From Carallia brachiata (Eukaryota > Streptophyta > Magnoliopsida > Malpighiales > Rhizophoraceae), in contig JADCRB010000005.1 of assembly GCA_021464245.1 (NCBI GenBank), positions 2,418,001 through 2,482,000 of the forward strand: a stretch of 64,000 nt of DNA. The letters run 5' to 3'. This document shows, piece by piece, positions 25,205-41,636 of the stretch. The first letter of the stretch is position 1, and each line of letters opens with the position of its first letter. The notes under the pieces were generated by a model. It was not told the origin of the DNA and did not search any database. It worked only from the letters and a program-made list of their open reading frames with translations. The translations under genes were made by a program, and so were the position numbers.

Positions 25205-26740
25205 AAGAACTTGCAAGTCATTGGGTCGAAGTGGTCCAATGGCTTAATGATAAACTTCTAAGGCATGTTGTCACAACTTACACGGCACAAGGACTCGAAC
25301 CCCATCTCTCTAATTAGATGAAATATATAAAGCCTACTTTCCATCTCTCTCACAACTAGCATTATTTGTTGCGACACACGTATAGAATAATACACAACCT
25401 GCATATAAGAATTGTGTGCTAATAATAAACATTTCACCATAATTAATAACCTTTCTTTCTACTTCTTTTTTGAGATCATTTACCTTACTGTTAGCTTCAT
25501 GTCTTCCCCTCGATCTCATACTGTTTCCTTCTCTTTTGCCAACTGCATCTAAGGTGTCTACTTTCTTTCCGAAATTATTATTTTCCTCTTTGCTTAATGT
25601 GGTGTCGGCCATGTTCCCTACTACTGCTTGCAAATATATTCAATGCACCATACTTAAATGAATTAGAGGATGTTAAATATCACAATATCCAGTGCAACGA
25701 CCTCATAGTTATGCCAAAACTTATATTCTTTACATGCTCCAAACCATTACCACAGATCTCTCTATATTAATAGTAATACAATAGCCACGTCTATGACTTG
25801 TCTCCAAAATACTTCAATTTTTATCCTTATTTAGACCAATGTTTTTTGTCTATTACCATACCAATTACACCTTCCAGAACACAATAACCATTATATCTCT
25901 CCCTTTTATGGCTACCATGCTCCAAGCGCCGCCTAATAGACACAGGTCAATTGGAGATAATTTCTCCACTTACTTTCACTTAAATTACATCCACACCACT
26001 GTATCTCACCTTTGTTCCACTTCTAAATATTTCCTTTTTTTTTATCAAATTTTACTTTCCTATCTTTTCTTATCTTGCAAATTACTTCAACAATTTTAAG
26101 CCTCTCTCATACCTAGTTTATTGTCAATGACATTTCTACCGCAAACATACCTACTCCAGATCAATTCCTTTTATATTTTGGCAAGTGGCTTGCTAAACTG
26201 AAAAGATGCACAGGAAATTCCCTCCAATCCTATGCTGAAACTCTTTTAGTCAACAGTCTCAGTTTTTGGACATGCCTGCTCCCTTGCCATTCGATTTTTT
26301 TTTTACGTACGTGCTCGATTCAATTTTCCAGCAGTTCTAATTGACTAAGCCCCTCCACTGCTAGTTCCCTTTTTGCACTACTGGTGTCTCTTTGTTGTCA
26401 TCAACTGCGTCCAGGCGTCGTGCTTTTGCTGGCGACTGCCAATAACAATTTCCCACTACTGTACCTTTAACTTTCCTCTGCTACTTCCTCTAATTAGGCA
26501 CACTTTTCATTTACTCAGATGTATGCCCCAAAACTCTACACCTATTAACTACTTCAACTAAATTCAGCTAACTACCTCATTAGAACACAACTCCCTACTT
26601 AAATGCCTCCTACTCTCACAACAACTATCCAAACAAACAGCCTTCGCTCTTTGGCGCTAATTTTTCAATTCTTAGCTTAGATGACCGAAATCTTTTCCCC
26701 TTTTTCTAAATGACAAATCCCAATTTCATTATCTTTCAAT
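25205..26740 (-). mobile_element. Probable LTR-retrotransposon remnant (LTR plus 5' gag)
   Basis: On the minus strand this stretch is G/A-rich. It has the texture of a plant LTR (about 26740-25660: irregular AG/GT words, one TATAAAAG). A short reading frame follows, starting at 25613 with MADTTLSKEENNNF, rich in Lys/Glu and possibly coiled-coil, which is how many gag proteins begin. It stops after about 90 codons and nothing downstream looks like pol. The call is inference from composition and order; no second LTR was found. Confidence 0.25.
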
Positions 26741-28200
26741 TTTTGGACCCCCATTGACATGTTGGACGCATTACGCAGCTTGTTTGTTTTCTACAGATCG
26801 TGCCACATGTTATTCCATCATTGAGTGTAACATAAGGTTGACAGGGCTCAATTGACGCAGTTGTTCAAAAAGGTCCATCGCTCCGATCCTCTTGAAATGG
26901 AGAAATTTGATTTATTGCATGTTATAGACCTCTATTATCATTGGCCCAAAGCTTTCGGAAGTTCAAGATATTTAATTCTTATTTATTTAAGCAACTATTT
27001 AAAAAAAAGTTAATTAAGCCAATTTCTCTTTCGGGGAAACATATGTTTTGCTCTCATTCAACCAAACCAATCTTCATCTCCATGGAACATATTTTTGGCT
27101 TATGTGGTGAGTAAACATATAGTTCAAGTAGATGAGTTAGAATTGGCGTGCAGTGATTTGAATGAAAATAAAATTTAGTGGTGACCCTTTCAAGTACTCT
27201 TTTATTACTATCCACACAAAATACTTAAATATATAAAAAATTTTAAAAAATTAATTTCGAGAAAGATTGGCATGTAAATATTTTTTTGAGTTAACCACAT
27301 TTTATAGCATTAGGTCAGATTATGCACGATTAATGCTAAACTTGGACTGGACCTACATTTCTCGGTCCATGAGCTTGGGTATGGCCCAACCACGGCCCGT
27401 GAACGTGCCCAACACGAGCTTTTGATGTGAAGAAACAGGCAACAAGCCTTGAACCTTGGTTTAAAGTGATAAAAGCGTCAACTTCTTTCACCACACTAAG
27501 AGTAATGATTGAAATATTTTTCTATTTTTAAGTTTTATTTAACATGATAGAATATATCACCATTTCATTATTTTTTTCTTTTGTTTTTTTTTAATCATGA
27601 ATTATAAAAGATAAAGATAATATTTATATGGTATAATTATTTAAAATTTAAATCGAAAGTTTAAACATGTATGATATGATTTAAAATGATGAATGACATA
27701 AATGCGATTCGATTTAACTACTATTAACAGTTTAGGCACATCATAGTTTAGATGCGATTAACAAATTAGACATAACACAGTGAACATCCCAAGCACGACA
27801 CAGTGAGCAACCAAAGTACAACATGACACGAACATAAGTGCTGACTTATGAGCCATACGGAATTCATTGACTAAATTTTAAACACAAGACTATATAACAA
27901 AAAAGACAAATGAACAATATCGAGACACACACACAACCTATGTTTGAAGTGTAAAAAGATGAGGGATAGAAAGTAAAGAGAAAGAAAGTGAAAGGAGAGA
28001 ATGTACACAACCAGTGAACATCCCAATTTTAAATGTTGCCATTTAAAAAAAATGTCAGGAAAGAAAATGATGAAAAAAAAATAATTTGTTTAGATATATG
28101 AGGAAAAAAATAAAGAAAAAGAAATTTTTAATTGAAATGACAATTATGCCCCAAATCCACCAATTAGTACATAATCTGATTCTCTCTAATTTTTTTTTTT
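26740..28200. other. Intergenic, no gene seen
   Basis: This is AT-rich sequence. A patch at 27350-27440 with GGCCC/GGGCC-like words (GGCCCAACCACGGCCCGTG) and a 27720-27840 patch rich in CACGACAC words resemble known plant hAT-type non-autonomous elements. Neither could be delimited. No coding signal was seen. Confidence 0.4.
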
Positions 28201-28210
28201 GTTTTTGTCT

Positions 28211-28654
28211 TCAGTGGTAGTCAGATCTGTAAGAAAATTCTTGTGCTATCATATGTGTGGACTTTGACGAGCCGTGCTTATCAGATGCATCGGCGGAGTA
28301 GGCAGGTTTTTGGCTACGACACATCATCATGGGGTAGTGCGACAAGACTAATCCAACTAATGAAAATGACGCCGCAACCACCACCACCATCGTCTCGACC
28401 GGCAATCGGAACCAGGTGACTCTACCACCGTCGACTTGCACAATAGCTTGCCGTCGGTGAAGAACACTCCTACTAGGTATTCTAACCACAGCACCTGGCC
28501 CAACCCATATCTGCATGGTGGGTCCTCGTCTTTGCTCCCGGAGGAGTGTCCTTGTCTCCGGCGGGAGAGTCCACGCGTAAGAGGTTCTTTCGGAGGCTGT
28601 TCCTTCCACTGTCTCCAACAAGGGCTTTTTTGTAATTCTACTATAACTCACCAT
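28211..28654 (-). CDS. Hypothetical intronless 147-residue protein with one membrane segment
   Basis: The family is not recognised. The ORF starts at an ATG in good context (AAAGATGG) and runs 147 codons in DNA clearly richer in GC than its flanks. The N-terminal half is basic (KK, RR, REQRRGP) with QIWVGPGAVVRIPSR. Residues about 88-110 (VVVVAASFSLVGLVLSHYPM) form a plausible single transmembrane helix, followed by a Ser/His-rich tail. There is no signal peptide. It lies about 1 kb upstream of, and divergent from, the BIR3-like gene. It could be a lineage-specific small membrane protein or a chance ORF. Confidence 0.38.
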   Translation of the reverse strand: MVSYSRITKKPLLETVEGTASERTSYAWTLPPETRTLLREQRRGPTMQIWVGPGAVVRIPSRSVLHRRQAIVQVDGGRVTWFRLPVETMVVVVAASFSLVGLVLSHYPMMMCRSQKPAYSADASDKHGSSKSTHMIAQEFSYRSDYH

Positions 28655-29633
28655 CTTTCCCCAAATTTTCTCCCCATTTCAGAAAGACGAGCCGTACAGT
28701 ATAGCGGGTGAACCCTTTTGCCCCACTTTCCTTAGCTTTTCTTTCCCCTGTTTCTCCAAACGGGTGATTATTACTGTTCCCATTCACTTTCTTTCTTCAC
28801 CATTTCTTTCTCTCGCTTTCATTGCACACCAAACAAATTGTAAACGTATGCAAAAAAATTGCGTGGTGCCACAATTCAAATTGTCTAGTCAAATGTACGT
28901 GATTTTACAATCTGTTACAAATTCAATTTTACAATTAGGTCTGTTAGTTGCAAATTTCTTTTCCTTTTTGATTTTCCTTCTTCGTATGTGTAAGTGAATA
29001 TTATGAAAAAGTACTAAATTTAATAAAAATATTTAAATTTAAATTGTACATACATAATATTTAATTTGTATCATTATAACCATATCTAAACTGTAACATT
29101 TCCTAATATTGAAAAATTTACATATTCTCGTGTTTATATTATGGGAAAAAGATAAATTTATGGAAAAAAAGTGTTCAAAAAAATGCTTAAATTCAATTAA
29201 TTAAATTTAACGTACAATTAATAAAATTTAATATAAAAATAATAATAATATTTTTAATTATACTTATAATTAAAAATAAATATAAATTATATTCAATTAA
29301 TTACATTTCAACGCGTTTTTCAATCTCTTATTCTCAAAAATGTAATCGGACCGTCTATATCTTGCGTGTCTCGTGTATTGTCCATGCATCCTCCCCGGTC
29401 AAATGGCGGAAGATTCTTCCTCAAATAAACGACAATCCGTTTAAGTGCCCAACGGCACCATCAATTCATCAAGTAACACCCAGTCCAAGCAGTCAAAAAA
29501 GCAAACACTTTGCTTGCTTGCACCCTTTTTCTCCATTACCAGCCGCCGCCGCCGCAGCCGCCCGTCTCGGCTGGAGCCTGGTCGGCCGAACTCTAGTTTT
29601 GCGAACAAAAATTTGCGAAAAGAGAAAGGAAAA
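28655..29633. other. Divergent intergenic region between the hypothetical ORF and the BIR3-like gene
   Basis: It should hold the BIR3-like promoter. AT-rich to about 29330, then GC-richer with a run of GCC triplets just before the coding region (about 29545-29570), probably 5' leader. No TATA box stands out. Confidence 0.4.
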
Positions 29634-31459
29634 ATGAAGATCTTGATTCATTGGCTTGGCTGTTGGTTTCCACTTCGCTGCCTTTCTGTTTCGCGATAGA
29701 AAACGACGTGTCGTGCCTCGAAGGGATTAAGGACTCGCTGGCCGACCCGCAGAACCGGCTGGCTTCGTGGACCTTCACCAACAACTCCGTCGCCGCCATC
29801 TGCAAGCTGAACGGCGTCTCTTGCTGGAACGAGAGGGAGAATCGCATCATCAGCCTCCAGTTCCCGGCGTTCGAGCTCTCCGGCCAGATTCCGGCGTCTC
29901 TCCAGTACTGTAGCAGTCTCCAAGTCCTCGATCTCTCCAATAACGCTCTCTCCGGTTCCATTCCTAAGCAAATCTGCAGCTGGTTGCCTTACATTGTAAC
30001 CCTAGATCTCTCCGGTAACAGCTTCTCCGGTCCGATCCCGCCGGAGATTGTCAACTGTAAGTTCTTGAACAATCTCATTTTGAGCGGAAACAAGTTGGCC
30101 GGTTCGATTCCGTACGGTCTCGGCGGTCTCGACCGTTTGAAGCGGTTCTCGGTGGCGGATAACGATCTGTCCGGCTTGATTCCGGCGGATCTAGCGGCAT
30201 TTCCGGGGGATGATTTCGGTGGGAATGATGGACTCTGCGGTAGGCCTCTTGGTAAGTGTGGGGGATTGAGCAGTAAGAGCCTTGGGATTATCATTGTTGC
30301 TGGTGTTATTGGTGCTGCTGTGTCTTTGATTCTAGGGTTTGGGATATGGTGGTGGTTGTTTATTAGGGGAGGGAGGAAAAAGCGAGGGTATGGTGGTTCC
30401 GCCGCGGTTGGTGGCAAGGATGATTCTAGTTGGATTGAGTTGTTGAAGTCATATAAGCTTGTTCAGGTCTCATTGTTTCAAAAACCCATTGTTAAGGTTA
30501 AATTGTCTGATCTACTGGCTGCAACTAACAACTTTGATATGGAAAATATTGTGATTTCTACAAGAACTGGGGTTTCATATAATGCGGTTTTACGTGATGG
30601 GTCTGCGCTTGCAATTAAGAGGCTTAGTGATTGTAAGCTTAATGAGAAGCAGTTTAGGTCTGAGATGAACAGATTAGGGCAGCTTAGGCATCCAAATTTG
30701 GTGCCTTTGTTGGGTTTTTGTGTTGTTGAAGAAGAAAAACTTTTGGTGTATAAGCACATGCCCAATGGAACTCTTTATTCTCAATTGCACGGGATTGGAT
30801 TTGATTTTAGTCGGAGTGGTGCTTTGGATTGGGCAACAAGGGTTAGGATTGGTGTTGGTGCTGCCAGAGGTCTTGCTTGGCTTCACCATGGGTGCCAGCC
30901 ACCATACGTGCACCAATATATTAGCTCCAATGTTATTCTTCTCGATGATGATTTTGATGCCAGGATTACAGATTTTGGGTTGGCAAGGTTGGTCGGTTCT
31001 CGTGATTCTAATGACAGTTCCTTTGTTAATGGAGATTTGGGGGAGTTTGGTTATGTTGCTCCTGAGTACTCAAGCACTTTGGTCGCCTCACTGCAAGGTG
31101 ATGTGTATAGCTTTGGGGTTGTGCTCTTGGAGTTGGTGACGGGACAAAAGCCGCTAGAAGTTAGTAGTGCAGAAGAAGGATTCAAAGGGAACTTAGTGGA
31201 TTGGGTTGGTCAGTTAGCGACCACTGGTCGAATCAAGGATGCAATTGATAAAACTTTATGTGGGAATGGTCAGGACGACGAAATTTTGCAGTTCCTGAAA
31301 GTCGCTTGGAGTTGTGTGGCGACTAAGTCCAAGGATAGGCCTTCTATGTACCTAGTCTACGAGTCTTTGAAGAGCATGGCTGAGAAACATGGTTTCTCTG
31401 ACCAATTTGATGAATTCCCACTGATCTTTGGCAAGCAGGATCTTGATCATAAGGAGTAG
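29634..31459 (+). CDS. BIR3: BIR2/BIR3-type LRR receptor-like pseudokinase (start region frameshifted)
   Basis: A continuous frame from about 29597 to 31459 encodes some 600 residues. In order (numbered from the Leu codon at 29651): a hydrophobic signal segment ending FCFA; the LRR cap SCLEGIKDSL...CKLNGVSCW; about five LRRs (to residue 190); the pair LCGRPLGKC; a TM helix at about 212-238; a basic stop-transfer; and a kinase-like domain at about 280-590. Lys323 of AIKRL and Glu338 are kept. The Gly-rich loop is lost (STRTGVSYNAV), and the catalytic HRD is HQY (421-423), though DFG (441-443) and APE remain. BIR2/BIR3 are intronless and bind BAK1-family co-receptors at the plasma membrane to keep them from ligand-free complexes. 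The only suitable ATG (29634) is in another frame and stops at 29699; the LRR frame has no ATG before residue 297. One base is apparently missing between 29637 and 29650. Confidence 0.85.
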
Positions 31460-34400
31460 ACTTTGTGGAACGAGATAAGAACAAAAAATTAATGGGGAGG
31501 ATTAGGTCATCTGTGCTTTCCATGCAATTATTGGAAGATTTTTAATCTGACGGTATGATTTCCAGTAGAATAGGATTCCCTGTTCCATGCTCACTTGTCA
31601 CTTGATTCTGTATATTGTGTGAAGCACTGTAGCATTGATGTAGCTTAATGAAGTTGAGGAAATTCCTGTTCTTGTTTATTACAAAGTTATTCCTCAATCT
31701 TCTTCTTTTTCGTAGTTTCATCGCTGTTCTCTTGGAAAGTTTTTCTAACTGTTGAAAATTGTGACTTTTGAAGCCGCTGGAGGGATGACCAGTTATCTAG
31801 TCCTGTTATCACATACTGTATTACATCTTTACTACAGACAAATTATACATTAAGCTATTTTTCCTAACTTTCTAACGTTAGAATTTTAAAGCATTGTGGA
31901 AACTATCTGGCAGGCATCTCGTAGAATCGTTTTTACTTGTTCATGACCATTAATCAATATTGCAATTCGCTTGTAGTTTCATTTCATTAAAATTAATTTC
32001 AGTAGCGTAGAAAGAAATTCTTATTTATTAGTGACCTGAGCCTGGATGCAGCGCATTTTCTTCTAGATTCATAATGCAGTGCATTTTCCTACCTAGAAAA
32101 TATCTCTCGCCTTTTATTAATTGAGAAAATGTTGGTACGAAAAATTTTAGTATATCAGTATATCGATTAATATCGAATGAACAAAATGAATAATTTTTGT
32201 AATAAAATTAATAATATTTGTGATAAAAAAATAATAACTTTTAATTTTTGTTACGAAAACTTTCAGTTTTGTTACATTTGGAATATCATAATACAAAAAT
32301 TGTGTACAGTGCTCTTATTAATTTGGTGTAACTGGTGAGCTTATAATCGAACAACACTTTAGTCTTTATAACCAGAGAATCTGAGCAGAAATTAGCAATG
32401 GGCCCCCAATTTTACAGGTTCAGGCACATCAACCATGATTCCTTTCGGTTGAATTGGGATGCCCCTTTACATTGTGTTATTAAGCCACCATTTTCTTAAA
32501 ATCTTTTGCCGCAGCTGGATATGTCTTAGCGAATTACTTACCATCTCTGAGAACTGAGATATTTATCTAGAGAAAGTGTTGCATTTTATGTTCCAATGAT
32601 TCAGAAAACTTTACATAGAAGATGAATCAACAGCATTATTATTATTATTATTATTTTAGAGATATTAGATAGTAACATTTTAATAAAAATAAAGTAATAT
32701 ACATCGTTGGATGATAGAAATTTTAAAAAAAAATTAAATGTCTTTGAATGAATTATATAATTATTTTATTCTTATTTAAAATTAAACTGTATAAAGAAAT
32801 TTTTATTTTTTTTTTCTTTCTTTTTCATTCTCTAATTTTTTGACATTTAGCAGCACAGTTTTCTCCCTCACTCCTCAGACAGGTTATACTTCAATCATCA
32901 CCTTGGGGCACAGTACAATTTATTGAGCACATAAATGCGCAACAGATATGAAGTGAACAAGTGCCCAAAAATAAACTAATAATGGAAAGGAGACGATCAT
33001 TCCACGTCGCAGCAAGCAGACACGAAGGTCTCGTGAAAACATTTACATCGAGTCTAGGATAACGTGTAAGAAGCTTGATGATTGGTTCCCAATTGCCCAC
33101 ATCTGACCCATATTGATCACGACCTGGCCTTTTTGAGTTGGAAGCATGGACATGGATGGTTTGCCGCCCTTACAGTCCAAACCTGCCATGTGGGGTTGCC
33201 CAAAGTTTATGCACATCTACATTGCGAGAAATGCTTTTCTGTGACTGGATTAGGGGCGGCCTCGCTTGGTCCCTTGAATCAATGCATCAGCACATGTTCC
33301 TGACCCCACCCTCGTATCAGACAGATCTGATCTTTTTTCTGCTATGGTCGTGGATATTAGTTCAACTCGTCCCTTATTTTCTCTCACAACAAATATTGCT
33401 GCGAAAATTTTAAAAAATTAGTGAACTTTGTATTATTGCCAGACGCCAGTGGAAAAGTTACTGAGAAAATTTTGTAGCCCCATGCAAGTTCTCTCAATGT
33501 AACGGGGAACAGCTTAACTATGTTTCAGACCTGACGTTTTTGTTTTCAACTCTGTGAACCGGGGATCATTTTCTGTTTGTCGTTCATAAGCCATTCAGTT
33601 CGGATGTGCACTTTCAATTGATTAATTCTAATTAAACTTCAAACTCGAAACCTTCAATTTAAGAGACAATTATAATATCAATTGAAATATCACTAATTGA
33701 TAGTTAAGATGTGCACTTTCAAAGGAAGCGCAAATGCATGACGTTAAGTTGAAGCAAGGAGTGGAATGCTGGGGTTGGCCATGGCCTTTTCTTCGTTTCC
33801 CTTACATTCTGGTCATATTTTTTGGGTTGTCGGCAAGGGAACAAGGAATTTTGGTTCAGGATTTAATGTCGAGAATGCAGGCTGTGCTTCAATATGCAAA
33901 TTCATAGAGAACATTAGCGACCATGGCCCTTGAATCCCTTGCCAAGTTCCCATTGACGTCAGACCCTTTCCGTCCAATTTGACAGGACACCACGTACAAA
34001 AATCCGTTCAATCACCGTTCAATCAAATGGCCTGTTCTGCTATTTTACTAAATATTATTATTATTAATTATTATTACTAATTATTAATTTTTATTTTTAA
34101 TTGTAAATTATTGATAAAATTAATAAATTATTTAATTAATTTTATACTTATTATTAAATAATAAAATATCTAATTTAAATATCTAACTTATATAAATATA
34201 TCACATTAAAAATTTTATTTTTATATTTTATAATTTTATAATTTTACAATAATATTCCATAAATGAGAATTTTTTCAATTAATTTTTAGTTTTTTAAAAA
34301 ATATATTAATTTTATTAGATGGTAAAAAAATAATGTTTGAGATTTTTTTTAATAAGCGTAAATATTTAAAAAAATTAAAGTAAAATTTTTTTAAAAAATA

Positions 34401-35112
34401 ATTTAAAAATAAAAATATTATGTTTATATAAAAATTAATAAAATAAATTAACACATCTAATTCATGTGACAAGTAAGAAAAATTATATAAATATTCTTTA
34501 AGAATAATTTAGTTTATATAAATTATTATTAATATTAAAAAATAAAAAATAATTCAAAAAGCAACAAAAAAAAAATCTTAAATTACTTTTCAATTAATTA
34601 CTGTTAAAGAGCTTTATATTCCTATTTTATAAAAATGAAATGTATCTGAACCCCTTAAAAGCCTTACCCAAACAACCCCTGAAGAATAAAAAATGCCCAC
34701 CCTGCAACAATGCATCAAAAAGGGTAAATAGGCAAAACAATATAAATGTCAGGTTAGTTCAAGTGGATTTTGTCCAACATGGAGAAAATCTCATTGTTAC
34801 TCCCTGGGTTATGGTGCCTAGAACTTCTATATTTCAGAAAAAATTTGCTTGCAAAAACACCCGCTTCTCTATTGTAAAATTGTGAGGATACAGAACAAGA
34901 AAATACCACGTTATTCCTGCTCTCCTCTTCCGAAAAATATACATACATATGGCCCTTGGCGGCTTCAGTTGGCTTTCGTGTGAGTTAGTCCAAAGAAAGA
35001 ATGATGTCGATGATCAACCTCGCCTCAACACAACAAAAACTCCTTTTTAAGACACATCTACAGTGATACAGCAGCAAACAAGGATCACAAGCAGCTGGCA
35101 GAAATATGGAAA
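31460..35112. other. Convergent intergenic region, BIR3-like to PP2A
   Basis: About 3.6 kb separates the two stop codons. The first few hundred bases should be the BIR3-like 3' UTR. A (TTA)n run lies at 32637-32655, a GC-richer patch at 32990-33310 has no readable homology, and 34030-34620 is extreme AT. A TGACGTCA bZIP-type palindrome sits at 33954-33961 without a nearby start. No gene seen. Confidence 0.5.
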
Positions 35113-38829
<3,717 letters not shown>

Positions 38830-38917
38830 TCAACACAGAATCCGAATGACAGAACTAAGAATAAAGGCGGATTCTAAAGAGATCCGGTCAACCCGATCCG
38901 TAACGGCACGGCGGAGC

Positions 38918-38925
38918 TAGGGTTT
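38918..38925 (-). promoter_or_regulatory. Telo-box (AAACCCTA) upstream of PP2A start
   Basis: AAACCCTA on the gene strand lies 119 bases before the PP2A ATG, followed by pyrimidine-rich leader-like sequence at 38960-39030. Telo-boxes near transcription starts are common in plant genes expressed in dividing cells. Function here is inferred from position only. Confidence 0.45.
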
Positions 38926-39980
38926 GGAAATCGGAGAGGAGCGAAACGGCTCGTTTTGGAGATCTGTCTATCATTCCTCTCTCTCGCTCTCTCTGTTTGT
39001 TTTCTCCTCTTCCAGAGAAGAGCTTTTTTTTTCTATTCTATTTCTTTTATAAATAAAATAGAAAAAAAATATTGTGTGCCGTGTATCAATGATTTTTGAT
39101 AATTGGAGGGAAGACGTGTCTTTGTTTTAGTACAATTGCTCGCAATATTTTGTTTAAATTTGTTTTTTTTATCTTTACTTTTTTTCTAACAAAAAAATCA
39201 TCTCGCAAATATCAAATATATTAAATTTTTAAACTGAAAATTAAGTTTTGCTGTTTACGGCCTTCATTCAACATTTCGATCTTTGTATTCGGTATGAATT
39301 TTATTGACTTTGTTATTAATTTTTTAATATTTACAATTTACATAATCAATAATATTAAATAATTTATTTATATTATCGTTGATAAAATGTTGATATTTAA
39401 TTTTTTTAATAAAATAATTATATATTTAAATTTTAGTAATTTTATTTTTTTAACTGAAAAGTATAATTTCGAGGAGGGACGGAGAAGGAAAATAAACAAG
39501 AAACGAAACTCAAATGCAAATGAAATTGTGGATATGGTGTTTCCTCTTTATTTTCTTTAAAAAAGAGTTTTTGTGGCCTTTTTTTTTTTTTTGGTTGTTT
39601 TCTTGAATTTTCTGTTAAGTTTTAATTTTAAAGTTCCGTCGATATTGTGTGATTTTTTTTTTCACCTTTTTTTTTTTCTCTCTCCGGTGGCTCCGCCAAG
39701 TCAAAATCATAAAGGTGCGACACGTGCCAACTCCCAACTCAGCTGCTGATTTTTTTGAGTTTTGGCTTTTGGTGTTCATCCCGTTCTTCCAGCACGGTTA
39801 GTGGGGATATACGTTAATAAATACGGCTAAATACTGATATCACTTAATTATAAATTATTAAGAATATTTGATATAGTTTAGAATAATTATTAGATTATTT
39901 GATTAGATTATTCTTCTGTATATCATCTAATTAAGAAGAGACGTGGCCTGCTGTATGATGATGTGATACTTCGGAGAGAG

Positions 39981-40262
39981 TTTTTTTTTTTTTTTTTTGC
40001 CTTTTGTCTTAAAAATGAATAAGTATAGATAATATCTCACAAATTTATTAGGAAAATTTATTCGAATTCTTTATCTGAGATAAGCTAGTCAATCTTATAC
40101 TAAACTATTAAGAAACAAATTTTACAACGCTTAAAAAGTGTCATTAATCCATTTATGACTAATAAAGACTCAAAATAATTTTAACCCAAATTGGTGCTAG
40201 CAGGATTGAAACTCTAGTATTTTTCACTCTATCCTTTGCCAGCTAGAGCTGGACCACACGTT
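39981..40262 (-). mobile_element. SINE-like retroposon with A-tail, minus strand
   Basis: On the minus strand a box A-like TGGCAAAGGAT and a box B-like GTTTCAATCC lie about 35 bases apart near 40245-40205. The body then runs to an A-rich 3' end with an uninterrupted run of about 18 A (39987-40004). Flanking duplications were not identified. Confidence 0.4.
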
Positions 40263-41574
40263 GGTGGTATGTGAGTTGTATTTTCCCTCACCAATGAGAT
40301 GGGATTCACCAATGGGCCTAAAATGGGCCGGAGCTGCCATGGGACCATGCGCTAGAATCAGCTTTATCATTCTTCTTGGACCGGGCCAGCTTGCACACTC
40401 GAATAGAACCAGCTCATCCATACAAATCTGATGGCTTTTGTTAGGCCATCACACATATAAAGCACCCAATTTAGGTATTTTGACTATTTTCTTGTTCTTT
40501 AATGAGGAAAATTTCCTTTCAAGCAAATTTTAGGTTGTTATCACGACCTTCTACTGTTGTAGCTCTCTATTTAAAATATGGAATGAAACACACATGGGGA
40601 TTTCGAAAGTTGTCCCTAATCTCATCAACTTTAGATTCAGTCATTTTCCATCTCAATACAAAACACAAAACAAACAATAGAGAAAAAGGTAAAGGGGACG
40701 AAAATCTTGAGTAGGGAGCCTCTTTTGACTCCTACTTTGGAGAGAATAGCGACCATATGCCATGTTTTTGGTCCTTTTTCTGTTACTTATTTTGCTCTTT
40801 TGATGTGTTTTCTGATTTGAGTGAGACCAGAAGAATCTCATTTTTAACAAGTTTGAATGAACCAAAGACCAAAGCGGTCACCCATCAACCCCATTAAAGA
40901 ATCCAGAGAAAAGGACCAACGTCAAGACGCAAGCACATTTGTATATTTCCATGAACACACACCTTTAATAGGTGGATTCTCTACTTTATTTTTCAGCTCA
41001 TGCCCAATGCCCCACCTTATTAAAATTAACTCCAGTGAAAAAGAGTGTCATATGACAAATAAAAAGTTGAAACGAAATTAAAGGTAAAGATGATTGATTG
41101 GAACTCTTGGGGTGTTTGTTAAGCGATTCGGTGTATGTACCTATATTGATTTGGATTCAAGTATTTTTAACGTCGTTTGCTTATGTTAAAAGCGCTTGTT
41201 AGATTTTAAACTCGTTAATATTATAACAAGGCATAAAAAAAGACTTACTCAAAATGATGAGTCTTTATTATAAAAAAGTTAAATGACTATGTCAATTGAT
41301 GACTTTTGATATTGACTTAAATGTGAGAATGATAACCGTGTTGCATTTTTTTAACTATCAAATGATTTGATTTGAGAGATATAAATTGGTAAATTAATGT
41401 CCTCTTTTTTGAGAGAGAGGCGAGTGGTCTTCTATACTCGTAGAGCCTGTAACTCTGGTAAATTAATGTCCTCAAATTGGTAGATGTCCTCTTCCCAATA
41501 CATGCATGCATGCATGGCTGATGGAAAAATTTTTGTTCGTGTTCCATGTTCCAATATGCCGTTTCTGCCTCGTA

Positions 41575-41576
<2 letters not shown>

Positions 41577-41632
<56 letters not shown>
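41577..41632. repeat. (AT)28 microsatellite
   Basis: Fifty-six bases of uninterrupted alternating A and T, the longest microsatellite in the window. Confidence 0.95.

Positions 41633-41636
<4 letters not shown>

Noticed and set aside
25205..25330. tRNA gene suggested by GGTTCGAGTCC on the minus strand
   Set aside because: The box B is good, but no acceptor stem, anticodon arm or matching box A folds around it; a SINE or chance match is likelier.
28436..28711. Plus-strand ORF overlapping the 147-residue minus ORF
   Set aside because: Shadow frame; it lacks the start context and membrane segment and has no homology.
34640..34885. 81-codon ORF near the PP2A 3' end
   Set aside because: No homology or coding-like composition; it lies in convergent intergenic DNA.
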